Source: Metaruminococcus_A gallistercoris | GTDB lineage: Bacteria > Bacillota > Clostridia > Oscillospirales > Ruminococcaceae | Assembly: GCA_904394975.1 (NCBI GenBank) | Contig: CAJFNQ010000020.1 | Location: forward strand, 30,175 to 94,174 | Reading direction: 5' to 3' | DNA length: 64,000 nt | Part shown: one piece after another, positions 49,547 to 58,654 of the stretch | How the letters are laid out: each line of letters starts with the position of its first letter | Numbering within the stretch: position 1 is the first letter of the stretch | The notes under the pieces: generated by a model | The model's input: only the letters and a program-made list of their open reading frames with translations | The model's database searches: none | What the model was told of the DNA's origin: nothing | Program-made: the position numbers and the translations under genes

Positions 49547-52021
49547 ATGAAGATCCGGTTGAGGGAAGAATCCAAAAATTACGGAAAAGTATTCGGCATT
49601 GGGCTGATCATTGCGGTTTTGTTTTTTCTGCCGTATATCATTATGGATAAAGGGCTGTTTATCTATTACGGCGATTTCAATGTTCAGCAGATTCCATTTT
49701 ATAAACTGGCGCACGAGGCGGTTCGCAGCGGAAATTTTGGCTGGAACTGGCTGACCGATCTGGGCGCGAATTTCATCGGTTCCTATTCGTTTTATCTGCT
49801 CGGAAATCCGTTTTTCTGGCTGACGATCCCATTTCCCAACGACTGGGTTCCGTACCTGATTGCCCCGCTCATGATGATCAAGCTCGCTTGCTGTGGAGTC
49901 ACCGGGTACGCGTTTATCCGCCGGTTTACCAAAACCGCGCAGTTTGCCATGATCGGCGGGCTGTTGTACGCGTTTTCCGGCTTTAACATCTACAACATCT
50001 TTTTTAACCACTTTTTAGAGGTGGCGGTCTTTTTCCCGCTTCTGCTCATCGCGTTGGAGGAGTTTGTCGTCAACCGCCGGCGCAGTGTGTTTGCGCTGAC
50101 AGTCTGCCTGTGCGCGGTAGTGAACTATTACTTCTTTGTGGCGGAAGCCATTTTTACCGCCATTTATTTCCTGGTGCGGCTCATGTCACCCGAATTTCGC
50201 CGCGGCGTAACGCTCAAGTCGTTTCTGCTTCTCGCTTTGGAGACGGTTTTGGGCTTTCTCGGCTCCTGCTTCCTGCTCTTGCCGTCTGTTCTGGCGATCC
50301 TCGGCAACTACCGGGTTGGAGAGCACCTGACCGGATTTAATATGCTGTTATACGATCGTGTGCAGCGCTATGGGCTTATTTTGGAAAGCTTTTTCTTTCC
50401 GCCGGATATGCCAGCCCGCCCCAATTTCTTTCCGGATTCCCAGTCGAAATGGGCGTCTGTTTCCGCATATCTGCCGCTCATCAGCCTGTCCGGCGTCATT
50501 GCCTATTGCCGGAGTAAAAAGGCGAAATGGATTAAAGTACTGCTGCTTACCTGCTGCATCATGGCGTTTATACCGATTTTGAACAGCATGTTCCAGTTGT
50601 TTAATTCACAGTACTACGCCCGTTGGTTTTTTATGCCGATTCTTATCATGGCGCTTGCCAGCGTTTTGGCGCTGGAGGATACCCGCGTCAATTTCGGGTA
50701 TGGCGTGCGCGTGACAGCAGTGTTTATGGCGACTTTTGCCTGCATTGGCATCCTGCCGAAAATGGAAGACGGCAAGCTGGTGTTTTTCCAGATGCCCGCT
50801 TATCCGGATCGGTTCTGGGCTTATGTTTTGTTTGGCTTTATCGGTATATTTATCGCGTGGCTGATTTGGAAGGTATTCCGGAAAGAACCGGGGTATGGGC
50901 GTAAACTGATGGTTGCGGTCTGCCTGATGTCGGTCATCTATTCGGCTATGCTGCTCGGCCTTGGAAAAGGGAATGCCGAAGAGGTCCACAATATTGTTGA
51001 CCTGGGAATTAACGGGGAGGAAAACATCTCACTTCCGGAAGAGGAAGATGAGTTTTACCGGATTGACCTTTACGAGGCGCCGATGGACAACTACGGAATG
51101 TTCTGGCACATGCCCAGCATGCGTGCGTTTCACAGCATCGTTCCGGCGTCTATCATTAACTTTTATCAGTCGGTCGGTGTGGACCGGGGAGTCGGTTCCC
51201 GCGCGCCGATTGAGCGGGTCGCAATTCGTGAACTGTTTTCGGTGAAATATATTTTTGTTTCGCCTACGCAGAAAAATTTTACCCTGACCGGTTTTACCTA
51301 TTATGACACGCAGAATGAGTTTGATATTTATGAAAACGAAAACTTTATTCCTATGGGATTCACCTATGACTATTATGTCGGGGAGCAGGCGTATGAGAAC
51401 TGCGCGGAGTCGCTCCGTGACCGGCTGATGCTGCGTGCGCTTGTGCTTTCCGATGAGCAGACGGAAAAATACGGCGACCTGTTGACGGAATTGCCGTTGT
51501 CCGATTATCCCATGAGCACGGAACAGGATTTGGAGAAAGACTGCGCCGACCGGCGTGAGACCGCGGGTGATTCGTTTACTTATGACAATGCCGGTTTTAC
51601 TTCACACATCACATTAGAGCGGGAAAATCTGGTGTTTTTCAGCGTTCCATATGACGATGGCTGGACGGCGACCGTAAACGGGGAACCGGTTGAAGTGGAG
51701 CAGGTTAACGTAGGGTTCATGGCGGTCAAAGCGCCGGCTGGTGAGAATGTCATCCGGTTTGAGTACCATACGCCGGGGCTTACAGAGGGTTCGGTTATTT
51801 CCGGTGTCGCCTTGATTGGCTTTGCCGGATATGTATTAGCAGTGTATCTTTACCGGAAAAAACATCCGCAAAACCGTGTGCGTTCGGGGCGTCACCGGCT
51901 GTTCTCGCAGGGTGATATGAAGGTGGATGCGTCTGACGCGTACATCAAACATCTTGTTCGTTCTGCTGAACGGGAAACCTTAAAATCAGAGGCGCCCTCA
52001 TCGGATTCGCAGGATGCCTGA
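49547..52021 (+). CDS. YfhO-family polytopic membrane protein
   Basis: The product has 824 residues from the ATG at 49547 (CGGAGG 6 bases upstream). It has about a dozen membrane segments, with YYGDFNVQQIPFYK in the first outer loop (a GT-C-like acidic loop), and a C-terminal extracytoplasmic beta region with VPYDDGWTATVNGEPVEV, typical of YfhO. In B. subtilis YfhO works with CsbB to glycosylate lipoteichoic acid. The neighbouring gene is a phosphoglycosyl transferase, supporting surface-glycan work. Confidence 0.88.
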   Translation: MKIRLREESKNYGKVFGIGLIIAVLFFLPYIIMDKGLFIYYGDFNVQQIPFYKLAHEAVRSGNFGWNWLTDLGANFIGSYSFYLLGNPFFWLTIPFPNDWVPYLIAPLMMIKLACCGVTGYAFIRRFTKTAQFAMIGGLLYAFSGFNIYNIFFNHFLEVAVFFPLLLIALEEFVVNRRRSVFALTVCLCAVVNYYFFVAEAIFTAIYFLVRLMSPEFRRGVTLKSFLLLALETVLGFLGSCFLLLPSVLAILGNYRVGEHLTGFNMLLYDRVQRYGLILESFFFPPDMPARPNFFPDSQSKWASVSAYLPLISLSGVIAYCRSKKAKWIKVLLLTCCIMAFIPILNSMFQLFNSQYYARWFFMPILIMALASVLALEDTRVNFGYGVRVTAVFMATFACIGILPKMEDGKLVFFQMPAYPDRFWAYVLFGFIGIFIAWLIWKVFRKEPGYGRKLMVAVCLMSVIYSAMLLGLGKGNAEEVHNIVDLGINGEENISLPEEEDEFYRIDLYEAPMDNYGMFWHMPSMRAFHSIVPASIINFYQSVGVDRGVGSRAPIERVAIRELFSVKYIFVSPTQKNFTLTGFTYYDTQNEFDIYENENFIPMGFTYDYYVGEQAYENCAESLRDRLMLRALVLSDEQTEKYGDLLTELPLSDYPMSTEQDLEKDCADRRETAGDSFTYDNAGFTSHITLERENLVFFSVPYDDGWTATVNGEPVEVEQVNVGFMAVKAPAGENVIRFEYHTPGLTEGSVISGVALIGFAGYVLAVYLYRKKHPQNRVRSGRHRLFSQGDMKVDASDAYIKHLVRSAERETLKSEAPSSDSQDA

Positions 52022-52028
52022 TAATGCC

Positions 52029-52057
52029 TTGAAGCTTTAACTGCTTTATGCTATAAT
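52029..52057 (+). promoter_or_regulatory. Promoter of the glycosylphosphotransferase gene
   Basis: TTGAAG (52029-52034), 17-base spacer, TGC-TATAAT (-10 at 52052-52057). A leader of about 150 bases follows; it contains a small ATCGT/ACGAT hairpin but no riboswitch I recognise. Confidence 0.75.
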
Positions 52058-52217
52058 AAAGTGCGATTAATTTGCCTGCTATAAAGCTGTTTTTCAGGGG
52101 CCTTATCGTCTGCGAAACGATTGGCGGAAGATGAATTGGTCTGTTGTTTAATATAGAAACGGCTGAAGCTGCTCTGCAACCGTATCACCGGCAATTTTCT
52201 GCCGTTGGGGGAGTTTT

Positions 52218-53588
52218 ATGCTGAAGTTTTTGAAAATGTTTAATAAAACGACTGTTGTGGCAGTTAAGGTCGCGCTTTTTTTGGCGCTGTTTGTCACCTT
52301 TTACGGTTTGTTTTCTTTGATCGCTCCGCAGCTTCTGCGCCCGACGAGAACCATGTTCGTTACCATTACGACCTACATGCTGGCTGCCTTTATCTTTTTG
52401 CGGATTTATGATGGGATCGCCATCGGGGTGAAAAAGAGTAAGGATATTATCGCGTCGACCGCGCTCGCTACCTTGTTTACCGATATTGTGGCGTTTATTG
52501 AGCTGATGGTCATGATTCGTTTTGAGATCATCGGTGAAATTTATATGCTGTTCATTGCGTTTTTTGTTCAGCTCATGCTTATTATCGTGTTTGTTTACTT
52601 TGGTAACTGGCTGTATTTTAAACTCAATGACCCGGAAAAAAGCATCCTGGTTTATGGTAATGAGGAAGAAGCCAAAGAGTTTATTCGAAAGGTCGGGCGT
52701 TATAAGAAGCAGTGGACGGTTGATTTTTCTCTTCCGTATGATACGGAAAACCTGTTTAAGCGCCTTTACCCGTACCGCACGGTTTTTCTTGTGGGGCTTC
52801 CGTCGGAACTTCAGCGGGAAACAGTGGAGTTTTGTTATAAATACACCAAGAATGTGTATGTGGTACCAAAACTGTTTGAAGTGATTTTAAAAAACAGCCG
52901 AACCATGGTTGTGGATGATCGAACGGTTTACGCTTCCTGTGTTTCTTCACTTTCTACCGAGCAGCGGATGGCAAAACGCGCCATGGATATTTTGGTTTCG
53001 CTCATTGGCGTTGTTGTTACCAGCCCAATCATGCTTGCTTGTGCGCTCGCGGTCAAGCTTTGCGACCATGGGCCGGTTTTTTACAAACAAAAGCGAATTA
53101 CAGAAAACGGCAGGGAATTTTCCGTGTTAAAGTTCCGCACCATGATTGTAGATGCTGAAAAAGAAAGCGGTTCGGTGTGGGCTGCTCAGAATGATAACCG
53201 TATTACATCTGCGGGAAGAGTGCTGCGCAAACTGCGGCTGGATGAACTGCCGCAGCTGCTCAACGTGCTGCATGGTGAGATGAGCCTAGTTGGTCCTCGA
53301 CCGGAGCGGGAAGAGCTCATTCGCGAATTTGAAAAGCAGTATCCGGAATTCCGTTACCGGCTGAAGGTAAAGGCTGGTTTGACAGGGCTGGCGCAAATTA
53401 TGGGAAAATACAACACGACTCCGCTTGATAAGCTGATGATGGATTTGGAATATATTGAAAATTATTCGGTCTGGCTGGATTTCAAATTGCTGTTCCAGAC
53501 GTTTAAGGTCTTTTTCAAGTCGGATAGCACGGAAGGCGTTATTCAAGAAGATGAGAATGAGAATGACGATGAAATCGTTATAAAGTGA
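52218..53588 (+). CDS. Polyprenyl glycosylphosphotransferase (WbaP/CpsE-like)
   Basis: The product has 456 residues. Four N-terminal membrane segments are followed by a CoA-binding-like domain (SILVYGNEEEAKEFIRKVG), then the catalytic domain from about 255: KRAMDILVSLIGVVV, GPVFYKQKRITENG, FRTMIVDAEKESG, KLRLDELPQLLNVLHGEMSLVGPRPE. It transfers a sugar phosphate to undecaprenyl phosphate to start surface polysaccharide synthesis. A terminator follows, so it is monocistronic here. Confidence 0.93.
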   Translation: MLKFLKMFNKTTVVAVKVALFLALFVTFYGLFSLIAPQLLRPTRTMFVTITTYMLAAFIFLRIYDGIAIGVKKSKDIIASTALATLFTDIVAFIELMVMIRFEIIGEIYMLFIAFFVQLMLIIVFVYFGNWLYFKLNDPEKSILVYGNEEEAKEFIRKVGRYKKQWTVDFSLPYDTENLFKRLYPYRTVFLVGLPSELQRETVEFCYKYTKNVYVVPKLFEVILKNSRTMVVDDRTVYASCVSSLSTEQRMAKRAMDILVSLIGVVVTSPIMLACALAVKLCDHGPVFYKQKRITENGREFSVLKFRTMIVDAEKESGSVWAAQNDNRITSAGRVLRKLRLDELPQLLNVLHGEMSLVGPRPEREELIREFEKQYPEFRYRLKVKAGLTGLAQIMGKYNTTPLDKLMMDLEYIENYSVWLDFKLLFQTFKVFFKSDSTEGVIQEDENENDDEIVIK

Positions 53589-53613
53589 CCGGCTTATAGC
53601 CTTAATTCAATGC

Positions 53614-53648
53614 AAAAGCACTCTGTACCATGTAACAGAGTGCTTTTT
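53614..53648 (+). terminator. Terminator after the glycosylphosphotransferase
   Basis: AAAAGCACTCTGT (53614-53626) pairs with ACAGAGTGCTTTT (53635-53647), with a T-run. Confidence 0.94.
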
Positions 53649-53785
53649 ATTTGGATGACAATTAATTTCCAAAAAGTATATTATCTTGAATATAATACAA
53701 ATAGTGTTAAAACGAGGACGATTTTTAGAAACGTTTGGGGAAATAATAAAATCTGAAAGCGCTGAAAGCTTCTGTTTTAATGAAA

Positions 53786-53816
53786 GAAAAAAGCGGACCG
53801 TTCATCAGTCCGCTTT
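53786..53816 (-). terminator. Terminator after the esterase
   Basis: AAAGCGGAC (53790-53798) pairs with GTCCGCTTT (53808-53816); the minus strand continues with TTTTTTC. The AT-rich stretch 53649-53785 holds nothing recognised. Confidence 0.85.
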
Positions 53817-53846
53817 CAAGCATTGCCTATGAATGGTATGGCAACA

Positions 53847-54608
53847 CTACATCCATTCCAGTTCGGTTCGAACAGCGTCGTCCTCACAAGGCTTTTCAGG
53901 AAAAACCCGGTTTTTGTTTTCCAGTTTTTGAAATGCCCGATAATAGCGCACGCCGAATTCACGCAGTGACTGCGCGTTAAAATGCAGCTGATTGGGATTG
54001 GATGTTAATCCATCCGCCGGTACAAAACCAGCCATGGAAAATTCTTCTGTCACCTGTTTTATCGCTTGGTTGATGATCGTGTAATTTGCAAGAGAAGCGT
54101 TAAGAGGGCAGTGGGCGAGGAAGTCGCCCAATCCACCGGCAAGAAAAGGAACGTCGTTTAGGTTCAGGTCCTGTATAAGATCGGTCAAAAAGGCACGGAA
54201 CCGTTCCTTGTAAAGAGGATAAAGCGTTTTTTCGCAGTCGGATTCGCCTTGGTGCCACAAAACACCGCACAGGGTTGAAGTCCGCTGAGCGAGTTCTGCC
54301 TGATACAGGGCGTGGTCGTACAAAAGGCTTCCTTTTTTCCATTGTGAAATGGTGGTTCCTCCATCGGCACAGGGGATGAGTCCAACGTCGACCCCGTGCT
54401 CTTTCTGGTAACAGTCGGCAAAGCTTTCCGCCAGATTGATTCCAGAAAACGGCCGGTCACAGTTGACGGGAACGTACATGGGCTGCCACCGCCCGTTTCG
54501 CAGCACCTTGATGTGCGGGTTTTGAATGAGCTCCGCCTCATGAACAAAACCGCGGCCAGCCATGTTGGACTGGCCGATCAGCAGAAATGAGTGGATCAAC
54601 GGTATCAT
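53847..54608 (-). CDS. SASA-domain carbohydrate esterase (sialate O-acetylesterase/acetylxylan esterase-like)
   Basis: The product has 253 residues. The SGNH-type motifs are FLLIGQSNMAGRG (catalytic Ser), ADGGTTISQW, LWHQGESD and the late NQLHFN (catalytic His). There is no signal peptide, so it is cytoplasmic. The ATG at 54608 abuts the ribosome site AAAGG; an in-frame TTG at 54599 is an alternative start. It likely deacetylates imported sugars and could complement the GH39-like enzyme (inference). Confidence 0.85.
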   Translation of the reverse strand: MIPLIHSFLLIGQSNMAGRGFVHEAELIQNPHIKVLRNGRWQPMYVPVNCDRPFSGINLAESFADCYQKEHGVDVGLIPCADGGTTISQWKKGSLLYDHALYQAELAQRTSTLCGVLWHQGESDCEKTLYPLYKERFRAFLTDLIQDLNLNDVPFLAGGLGDFLAHCPLNASLANYTIINQAIKQVTEEFSMAGFVPADGLTSNPNQLHFNAQSLREFGVRYYRAFQKLENKNRVFPEKPCEDDAVRTELEWM

Positions 54609-54625
54609 CCTTTCTTCATTGGATG

Positions 54626-54660
54626 TGTAAAAACGGCGGCACAGGTTTGCGCCGCCGTTT
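54626..54660 (-). terminator. Terminator after trpS
   Basis: AAACGGCGGC (54631-54640) pairs perfectly with GCCGCCGTTT (54651-54660), with a short T tract on the minus strand. Confidence 0.8.
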
Positions 54661-54732
54661 CTTTGCAGCGGTTCTTTTGCGTTTAGCAAACCGCCTGTTA
54701 TAAATGGTTCTGTGACAGCCTTTCGCCGCGGA

Positions 54733-55743
54733 TTATTTCGCGACAAAGCCGACCTTGCGGTAAACCTTACTGAGGGTACGGTTTGCAATCCGGCCTGCTT
54801 TTTCGGCGCCTTCGGTATAAATCTGCTGAAGATATGCTTTGTCCGCCATCAGGCGTTTGTGTTCTTCACGAACCGGTTTTAAGTGGTCGCTTACCACTTC
54901 GCCTACCGCCAGCTTAAAGTCACCATAGCCTTTTCCATCGAACTCCCGCTCAATTTCTTCCAGCGTTTTGCCGGTGATGATGGAGTAGATGGTCATCAGG
55001 TTGTTGATGCCGTCTTTTCCGTCCGCATAACGAACACAAGCGTCAGAATCGGTTACAGCGCGCTTGAATTTGCGGATAATTGCATCCGGTTCATCCAAAA
55101 TAGTAATGAAACCATTCGGGTTTTCATCCGATTTGGACATTTTTTTGGTCGGGTCCGCAAGAGACATGATCTTCGCGCCCATTTTCGGAATATACGGTTC
55201 CGGAAGGGTAAAGGTGTTGCCGTAAATACCGTTGAAGCGTGTGGCAATGTCACGGGTGATTTCCAGATGCTGTTTCTGGTCAACACCGACCGGGACCAGA
55301 TCAGCCTGATACAACAAAATATCCGCCGCCATTAAAGAAGGGTAGGTGAACAGTCCGGCATTGACATTGTCAGCGTGTTTCGCACTTTTATCCTTAAACT
55401 GGGTCATTCGGGAAAGTTCGCCAAACTGGGTGTAACAAGACAGTACCCAGGAAAGCTCTGCATGCTGGTGCACATGGCTTTGAATGAAAGTTAAGCTCTT
55501 TTGCGGGTCAATGCCACATGCAAGCAGAGTGGCGAAAGCCGAAAGGATCTGCTGACGGAGTTTTGCGGGCTCCTGCCGCACTGTAATCGAGTGCAGGTCC
55601 GCGATCATGTAAGCGCAGTCATATTCCTCCTGCAGGACGACCCAGTTTTTAATGGCGCCCAGGTAGTTGCCCAGCGTAAAAACGCCGGTTGGCTGAATGC
55701 CGCTTAAAATTACTTTTTTGCGTTCGGTTGTTTGCTGTTCCAC
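54733..55743 (-). CDS. trpS: Tryptophanyl-tRNA synthetase
   Basis: The product has 336 residues. The HIGH-like motif is PTGVFTLGNYLGA (near 18-30) and the KMSKS motif is KKMSKSDEN near 200. The GVDQKQHLE motif places the tryptophan pocket. It follows the aminotransferase gene by 25 bases on the same strand. There is no room for a T-box directly upstream. Confidence 0.97.
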   Translation of the reverse strand: MEQQTTERKKVILSGIQPTGVFTLGNYLGAIKNWVVLQEEYDCAYMIADLHSITVRQEPAKLRQQILSAFATLLACGIDPQKSLTFIQSHVHQHAELSWVLSCYTQFGELSRMTQFKDKSAKHADNVNAGLFTYPSLMAADILLYQADLVPVGVDQKQHLEITRDIATRFNGIYGNTFTLPEPYIPKMGAKIMSLADPTKKMSKSDENPNGFITILDEPDAIIRKFKRAVTDSDACVRYADGKDGINNLMTIYSIITGKTLEEIEREFDGKGYGDFKLAVGEVVSDHLKPVREEHKRLMADKAYLQQIYTEGAEKAGRIANRTLSKVYRKVGFVAK

Positions 55744-55768
55744 GATGAATATCTCCTTGTGTTATCGA

Positions 55769-56959
55769 TTAAAGGCGATGGGTCATTTCACCAAGCAGGC
55801 GGATGCCGGTTTCAATCTGCTCATTGCTCGGCATGGAGAAGTTGAGCCGGAACGAGTGGGAAACCATAGTTTCCTCGTGAGGCAGGAATGCGCTTCCCGG
55901 CACTACGGCAACCTTCTGCGCGACCGCGTCGCGGCAGAACTGCATCATGTCAACCTCTTCCGGCAGGGTCGCCCAGATGAACAGACCGCCCTGCGGACGG
56001 GTAAAGGTCACCCGCGGGTCAAAATATTTGTCCATCTGTTCCAGCATGAACCCGCATTTTTCCCGGTACAGGTCACGAAGCCGTTCCAGATGCGCGGCAA
56101 AATCATATTCAGTCACAAAATGATGGCAGATCATCTGTGCGAGAATGTTGGTGTGAACATCGTTGACCTGTTTTGCGACGACCACTTTCGCGCAGATGGC
56201 TTTCGGAAGGCTCAAGAAGCCCACACGCAGACCCGGGGAGAGCACCTTGGAAAAGCTTCCCGCGTAAATGACGATGCCGTCTTCGTCCAGCGATTTGATG
56301 GTTGGTACATCCTCACCGGCAAACCGGAGCGCGCCGTACGGGTTGTCCTCCAGAATAAGCACACCGTACTTTTTGCAGAGCTCGTAAACAGCTTTGCGTT
56401 TTTCCAGAGAGGTGGTGAGTCCGGTCGGATTCTGGAAATTCGGGATAATGTACAGCAGTTTTACATTTTTTTCGGTTTTGAGCGCGTGTTCCAGCTGCTC
56501 GATGTTGATCCCGTCGCTGTCAAGATCAATGCCGACCAGGTTGGTGTTGTAGGATTTGATCGCGTTGAGCGCACCTACAAAGCTGGGGTTTTCGCACAAA
56601 ACGGTGTCGCCTTCGTTGCAAAGCGCTTTGCAGCACAGGTCGATTCCCTGCTGACCGCCTGTCACGGCAATAACCTCGTCCATCTCAGGACGGTAACTGT
56701 TAATTTCCGGAAGGAGAGTTTCTTTCAGGTAGCTGCGCAAAGCAGGGTAACCTTCGGTGATGCTGTACTGAAGTGCCATGACCGGTTCTTTTTCAAAAAT
56801 CTCCGCGGTGATCTGTTTGACAGCGTCGATTGGAAACGCGTCCGGAGATGGGTTTCCGGCTGCGAAGGAGATGACCGAAGGGTCAGCGGTCAGTTTAAGG
56901 ATTTCACGGATGGCAGACGCCTTGATGGTGCTGATCCGGTCTGAAAATGTGTATTCCAT
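55769..56959 (-). CDS. PLP-dependent aminotransferase, class I/II (2-aminoadipate/aromatic type)
   Basis: The product has 396 residues. FAAGNPSPDAFP near the N-terminus, the PLP-binding aspartate/tyrosine region, and the Schiff-base lysine in AGSFSKVLSPGLRVGF (near 230) fit the LysN/ARO8-like group. It is probably co-transcribed with trpS. The substrate is uncertain; aromatic amino acids are possible from the neighbour. Confidence 0.88.
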   Translation of the reverse strand: MEYTFSDRISTIKASAIREILKLTADPSVISFAAGNPSPDAFPIDAVKQITAEIFEKEPVMALQYSITEGYPALRSYLKETLLPEINSYRPEMDEVIAVTGGQQGIDLCCKALCNEGDTVLCENPSFVGALNAIKSYNTNLVGIDLDSDGINIEQLEHALKTEKNVKLLYIIPNFQNPTGLTTSLEKRKAVYELCKKYGVLILEDNPYGALRFAGEDVPTIKSLDEDGIVIYAGSFSKVLSPGLRVGFLSLPKAICAKVVVAKQVNDVHTNILAQMICHHFVTEYDFAAHLERLRDLYREKCGFMLEQMDKYFDPRVTFTRPQGGLFIWATLPEEVDMMQFCRDAVAQKVAVVPGSAFLPHEETMVSHSFRLNFSMPSNEQIETGIRLLGEMTHRL

Positions 56960-57003
56960 AACAATGCCTCCTGATGAAAATAAAATTCGGTATAGTTTGT
57001 AAT

Positions 57004-57672
57004 TTATTGTTCCGCATGGCGTTTCACATTGCTGTCATGCTGTGCAATCTTTTTTCGGTCGGTTACCTGATATTTTAAAATGGCGTTGTACACCTTTTCC
57101 ACGTCGACCTTGTTGTCCGCTTCATACGCGTTCGATTTGAGAAGCTTTTTAAACTGTTTGAGCTTCATGGCCTTTACTTTGCGCGGGCAGTAAAGGTTGC
57201 AGCGGCGGTCGGCAAACACTACAACGCCTTCCACATTGGTACGGTAGATGTTTTCCTTTTTAAAAATATGACGGATGTTGTCAATATGCGTTTTGTTCTG
57301 GAAAAGCGGGTTGTAGTGGTAATTGCGCGCTTCGCCCAGTTCCTGAAGCCATTTTTCTTCGTTCGGGTCGCCGTAAACGCTGCCGGCCCAGTTTTTGGTC
57401 TCAATAACCATTACGCCGAACGGGGCAATAAGAATGTGGTCGATTTCAGTGGTTTCGTCATAAAGCGGCAGATAGATGCCGTTGATGACTTTTGCTTCAC
57501 GGAACCGCGCGTATTTTGCCAGCACTTTAGCTACGCGCTTTTCGCCTTTTTTTCCGCGAATCTGGTTATGTATTTTTTTGTAACGCTTTACGAGGAAAAA
57601 AACAGCGGCTGCTGCAAGGATCAGGGCGGATACGCTCAGCGTGATCCAGAGAAGGTTCATATCCATATCCAT
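57004..57672 (-). CDS. NERD-domain membrane-anchored protein
   Basis: The product has 222 residues. One N-terminal membrane segment (about 6-28) is followed by a NERD nuclease-related domain: GKKGEKRVAKVL, then EIDHILIAPFGVMVIETKNW with the acidic and ETK residues of restriction-like nucleases. AAAGGAG lies 11 bases before the ATG at 57672. Its role is unknown; a DNA or RNA nuclease activity is possible. Confidence 0.85.
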   Translation of the reverse strand: MDMDMNLLWITLSVSALILAAAAVFFLVKRYKKIHNQIRGKKGEKRVAKVLAKYARFREAKVINGIYLPLYDETTEIDHILIAPFGVMVIETKNWAGSVYGDPNEEKWLQELGEARNYHYNPLFQNKTHIDNIRHIFKKENIYRTNVEGVVVFADRRCNLYCPRKVKAMKLKQFKKLLKSNAYEADNKVDVEKVYNAILKYQVTDRKKIAQHDSNVKRHAEQ

Positions 57673-57754
57673 AAAAACGGGCACTCCTTTAAACTGTAAA
57701 ATCAAACCGTCTGCGGACCGAAACGACCGGCACCGGACGGTAAAAAGTGGATAC

Positions 57755-57783
57755 TTGTTTATTTTATCACACAACGGTATAAA
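57755..57783 (+). promoter_or_regulatory. Promoter of the DUF378 gene
   Basis: TTGTTT (57755-57760), 17-base spacer, TATAAA (57778-57783), about 130 bases before the start codon. Confidence 0.55.
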
Positions 57784-57914
57784 AGTACAAGAAAAGTTCC
57801 ATACTATTGCTGAGGAATCTTTCGTCCGTTTTTTGGCGCGGGATTCCGCATTTAATCTAAACAGGTTGCGGCGATGAACCGATCGGCCGCACTGGATTAA
57901 AAGGAGCTATGGCT

Positions 57915-58127
57915 ATGTTGGACCGTATTGCATTGGCGCTGGTGATTATTGGCGCCATCAACTGGGGCTCCATTGGGCTGTTCCAGTTTGACATCGTCGC
58001 GTGGATTGGCGGAGGCCAGGGCGGCATCATCAGCCGTGTGATTTATACGCTGGTGGCAATTGCCGGTTTGTGGTGCATTTCGCTGTTTTTCCGCCACAAT
58101 GAGATGCTCAAGTCCTCGGGCGAGTAG
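57915..58127 (+). CDS. DUF378 membrane protein (YuzA-like)
   Basis: The product has 70 residues with two membrane segments. The pattern LDRIALALVIIGAINWGSIG and a second segment near the C-terminus are typical of DUF378. Of two ATGs (57909, 57915), the second has an 8-base spacing from GGAG. Its function is unknown; it is single-gene with its own terminator. Confidence 0.88.
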   Translation: MLDRIALALVIIGAINWGSIGLFQFDIVAWIGGGQGGIISRVIYTLVAIAGLWCISLFFRHNEMLKSSGE

Positions 58128-58145
58128 ACCGCGCGTCACCGCGGC

Positions 58146-58181
58146 AAAAACAGGGCGGCAGAAACAATGCCGCCCTGTTTT
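58146..58181 (+). terminator. Terminator after DUF378
   Basis: AAAACAGGGCGGCA pairs with TGCCGCCCTGTTTT, a 14-bp perfect stem with a 7-base loop and T tract. Confidence 0.94.
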
Positions 58182-58326
58182 GTTCTGCTTGCCTTTCTGT
58201 TAAAGGACTGCGTGCGGCGTATATTTTCGGGCAGGAATGGAAAATGACGGCCCGCTTGAGAATAACAGCAAAGCCTGTACAGAATGTCCGCATTTGGAAA
58301 GCTTTGAGACGAACTCGATTTACCGC

Positions 58327-58355
58327 TTGACAAGAGATTTTGTTCATGCTAGAAT
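58327..58355 (+). promoter_or_regulatory. Promoter of the T-box unit
   Basis: TTGACA (58327-58332), 17-base spacer, TAGAAT (58350-58355), with the transcript start near 58362, right at the base of stem I. Confidence 0.85.
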
Positions 58356-58361
58356 GAAAAA

Positions 58362-58617
58362 AAATAAACGCAGTGAGAAAGACACGGGTTTTATGTTCCT
58401 GTTTTTCAGAGAGCCGCCGGGTGGTGTGAGGCGGCAGCAGCCATAACGCCTATCCCTTTTGAGCGGAACAGCTGAACGATTTTTAAGCTGTTACGGCATG
58501 CACCGTTATCGGCATAGGGCTTACAGGAGCCTGAAAAAGCGGGTGCGCATTCGGCGCATCAATTTGGGTGGTACCGCGGGAATCAGCTCTCGTCCCATAG
58601 TGGACGAGGGCTTTTTA
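58362..58617 (+). promoter_or_regulatory. T-box riboswitch
   Basis: The T-box core AATTTGGGTGGTACCGCGG is at 58561-58579. Stem I starts with a kink-turn (CGC-AGTGAG-AAAG with CTTT-TGA-GCG). The specifier region lies near 58451-58455 (TATCC). ATC (Ile) at 58452-58454 is the best specifier reading; TAT (Tyr) is an alternative. The T-box bulge TGGT predicts a tRNA with discriminator A, compatible with Ile or Tyr. The stem AACAGCT/AGCTGTT follows. The terminator at 58585-58617 is the off-state. It controls the cupin regulator and acyl-CoA ligase genes. Confidence 0.92.
58585..58617 (+). terminator. T-box terminator
   Basis: An 11-bp stem (58585-58595 with 58602-58612, one wobble) around CATAGT and a T-run. 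Its 5' side can alternatively pair in the antiterminator with the T-box sequence. Confidence 0.93.
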
Positions 58618-58654
58618 TATTTTGTGAAAACAAATGTGAAGGAGGATTTTGAGT

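Noticed and set aside
52064..52217. c-di-GMP riboswitch upstream of the glycosylphosphotransferase
   Set aside because: The GEMM core motifs are absent; only a short hairpin is seen.
55697..56944. 415-codon plus-strand frame opposite the aminotransferase
   Set aside because: It is an antisense shadow; the aminotransferase has the PLP motif and a proper start.
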